Source of the DNA: Serripes groenlandicus
Lineage: Eukaryota > Mollusca > Bivalvia > Cardiida > Cardiidae
Assembly: GCA_031761405.1 (NCBI GenBank)
Contig: JASEVX010000007.1
Coordinates: forward strand, 57,798,914-57,862,913
Length of the DNA: 64,000 nt
Direction: 5' to 3'
This document shows, piece by piece, positions 62,244 to 64,000 of the stretch (within the stretch, counting starts at the first letter, position 1; every line of letters begins with the position of its first letter). Made by a program: the position numbers and the translations under genes. Below the pieces are notes generated by a model that saw only the letters and a program-made list of their open reading frames with translations, was not told where the DNA came from and ran no database searches.

Positions 62244-62460
62244 CCCTTTCCCGCATACGACAATTCTGCAGCAGACGACTTCGAACATAATTTGTCAACA
62301 AATAGAAAATCTCTATAATTGAATGGATAACCTATGACTAAAAGTGGAAAACATTGTGGCAAAAGGAGAAATTGCTCGTTTTGAGCAATTTCTTCTTTTG
62401 TCACTATGTTTTCAAAAAGCCGTCTGCTGCAGAAAGCGTCTGTATGAGGTAAACTGTTAA
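62240..62460 (-). mobile_element. piggyBac-like MITE, inverted
   Basis: TTAACCCTTTCCCGCATAC left; CTGTATGAGGTAAACTGTTAA right. The unusual GAGGTAAACTGTTAA end is identical to the right end of the previous copy. Confidence 0.82.
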
Positions 62461-62568
62461 GGGTTGATATTGACAATTCAGAACACAATCAACGTGGTAC
62501 ATGTAATAAGTTGATTGAATCTCAATGATAATGATATTGGATGTGATAAATTATGCATAATAATTCTA

Positions 62569-62945
62569 TTAACCCTTTCCCACATACAGACACTTTCTGA
62601 CGCCTCTGCAGCTGATGACATTTGAAAAGGTTTTGGCTATAGATTTGTTTGTTTGGAGTTTAACGCCGCTTTCAACAGCTTTGGTCATATCACGGCGGTC
62701 AGTGCACCTACCCATGTTTTCCTGGCTTTCCTACACCAGTACTTACACAACATTCTTTCGAAGCCACTTTGGCTATAGAAGGAATTGCTCATAATAAGCA
62801 ATTTCTTGTTTTGCCAAAATGTTTTCAACTTTATTTATTTATTATACTTTCATTTCTTGAGATTTCCACTATTTTTTTCCTATTTTTTATTAATCCTTTT
62901 AATGTCATCTGCCCTCAAGATTCGTTGTATATGGGAAAGGGCTAA
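62569..62945 (+). mobile_element. piggyBac-like MITE interrupted by a SINE
   Basis: TTAACCCTTTCCCACATAC left; GTATATGGGAAAGGGCTAA right. The halves are separated by the SINE at 62644-62767. Confidence 0.8.
62644..62767 (-). mobile_element. SINE with (CAAA)n tail inside MITE
   Basis: TTTGTTTGTTTGGAGTTTAA, CACGGCGGTCAGTGCACC and CTACACCAGTACTTACAC. A 12-bp direct repeat TTTGGCTATAGA (62632-62643 and 62768-62779) is the target duplication. Confidence 0.85.
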
Positions 62946-63070
62946 GGGATGTTCACCCAACAACAATCATTTCATTCTTCGACATTTCTGATCTGGATCA
63001 GCCTAGTATAAACCCTTTCTGTGAGAATTAATATAGTTATTACTTGTTTTGAAGTCATGTGTGAAAAACA

Positions 63071-63195
63071 GTTTAACCCTTTTCCTGATGCAGAAAAACC
63101 TGTAACAGACTACTTTGAACATCTCTTACATTTAAAACAAAATTATTGAATAGAATTGAATACAGAATTTGCGAATCATCAGCAATTCTCCTTAA
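63071..63195 (-). mobile_element. piggyBac-like MITE, left half
   Basis: TTAACCCTTTTCCTGATGC left, to AGCAATTCTCC. Confidence 0.6.
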
Positions 63196-63540
63196 CCCCT
63201 TTTCACATACAGCAAATGACTTTGAAAGCATAAAAGGAAACTCTCTATAAAAGAAGAATTATATATTGTATAAAATTGAAAACATTGTGGCAGAAGAAGA
63301 TATTGCTTATCATGAGCAATTCTCCTATTGCCACAATGTTTTTAAAGGACGTCTGTTACAGAGGTGTCAGAAAGTGTTTGTATGTAGGAAAGCCACAATA
63401 TTTTCAAAAGCGATCTGACAACGAAGGGTTAGAAAATAAGAAATGTAAATCTGATGAATCTCTTTTTCTATATCTAATACCTAAATTTATTTCCTACAGG
63501 AGTCATAAATTGTCTGTATCTTGGAAAAGGTTAAATGCCC
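63194..63540 (-). mobile_element. piggyBac-like MITE, inverted, plus right-end fragment
   Basis: TTAACCCCTTTTCACATAC left; AAAGTGTTTGTATGTAGGAAAG near 63393. A further piece ends CTGTATCTTGGAAAAGGTTAA at 63533. Confidence 0.62.
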
Positions 63541-63663
63541 TATGAAATTGAATGTATTCAGTAATATATTTTTTTATATGCAGACACTTGTAAAAATGTC
63601 CATCTCACATAGACAACCATTGATAGTTTCAGTGAGAGACAGTGGCCCAGATGAATAACTCCA

Positions 63664-64000
63664 GTCAAACGTCTGGGGATCGAATTCCCCCTCAGAGCGG
63701 GTCCTTTGTGATTCAAAGGTCTGGGGATCGAATCGCCTCTGAGCGGGTCCATTGTGATTCAAACGTCTGGGGATCAAATCCCCCTCAGAGCGGGTCCTTT
63801 GTGATTCAAACGTCTGGGGATCTAATCGCCTCTGAGCGGGTCCTTTGTGATTAAAACGTCTGGGGATCAAATTCCCCCTCTGAGCGGGTCCTTTGTGATT
63901 CAAACGTCTGGGGATCAAATTCCCCCTCTGAGCGGGTCCTTTGTGATTCAAACGTCTGGGGATCAAATCCCCCTCTGAGTGGATCCTTTTTGATTCAAAG
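63664..64000 (+). repeat. 44-50-bp minisatellite running off the window
   Basis: At least seven units with GTCTGGGGATC, AAATTCCCCCTCTGAGCGGG and TCCTTTGTGATTCAAA. Both strands carry open frames because the unit is often a multiple of three; the reverse frame (63966-63574) repeats RRLNHKGPAQRG. I treat these as shadows. Confidence 0.9.

Noticed and set aside
63574..63966. 130-codon frame repeating RRLNHKGPAQRG
   Set aside because: It is a translation of the minisatellite. Adjacent frames on both strands are also open.

Overview
The window is animal nuclear DNA and looks like a bivalve mollusc. It is AT-rich, with a compact-exon, intron-containing gene surrounded by short non-autonomous transposons. 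The bivalve call rests on modular tandem-repeat elements ending in (GACAGACG)n plus a hairpin (the 'pearl'/Helentron-associated type described from bivalves) and on tRNA-derived SINEs of molluscan style. It is an inference: no species can be named by eye.

One protein-coding gene is clear. Seven exons on the minus strand between 34851 and 6205 encode the N-terminal ~199 residues of inositol-pentakisphosphate 2-kinase (IPPK/IPK1, the enzyme that makes IP6). It starts at ATG 34851 and leaves the window on the left with its C-terminal half unseen. Splice sites and codon phases agree across all seven exons. A second, unrecognised candidate (a 66-nt exon and a terminal exon, minus strand, 59038..58511) is tentative.

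Almost everything else is repeat. (1) A ~230-bp foldback MITE with ends TTAACCCTTTCCC / GGGAAAGGGTTAA (TTAA target, CCCTTT ends, so piggyBac-like) is present in roughly 45 near-complete and about 25 broken copies by eye count. Many share one TTAA with the neighbouring copy. (2) Helentron-associated-like elements (called HINE here) have a short 5' hairpin, a subterminal inverted repeat matching the 3' end, a tandem core and a GACA-type microsatellite: 2340-3494, 3892-5419, 9376-10607, 11552-11862, 11954-13665, 24464-25036, 28362-29687, 47258-48408, 48907-51005 and 49891-50748, plus fragments. (3) There are several tRNA-derived SINEs, three or four with clear target duplications. (4) There are rarer DNA transposons: a hAT-like element at 12028, a 1.8-kb inverted-repeat element at 25697-27518, and smaller ones. 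(5) Minisatellites include two arrays grown from opposite ends of the MITE.

Layout: 1-6.2 kb holds MITE pieces, a SINE and two HINE arrays. 6.2-20 kb is IPPK intron 6, full of MITEs. 20-35 kb holds IPPK exons 6 to 1 with nested transposons in the introns. 35-52 kb holds MITEs, SINEs, a LINE remnant and a HINE-rich block, ending in a 200-N gap (51464-51663). 52-64 kb is MITE-dense, with the candidate exons and a terminal minisatellite. No rRNA, CRISPR, operon or prokaryotic feature was seen.
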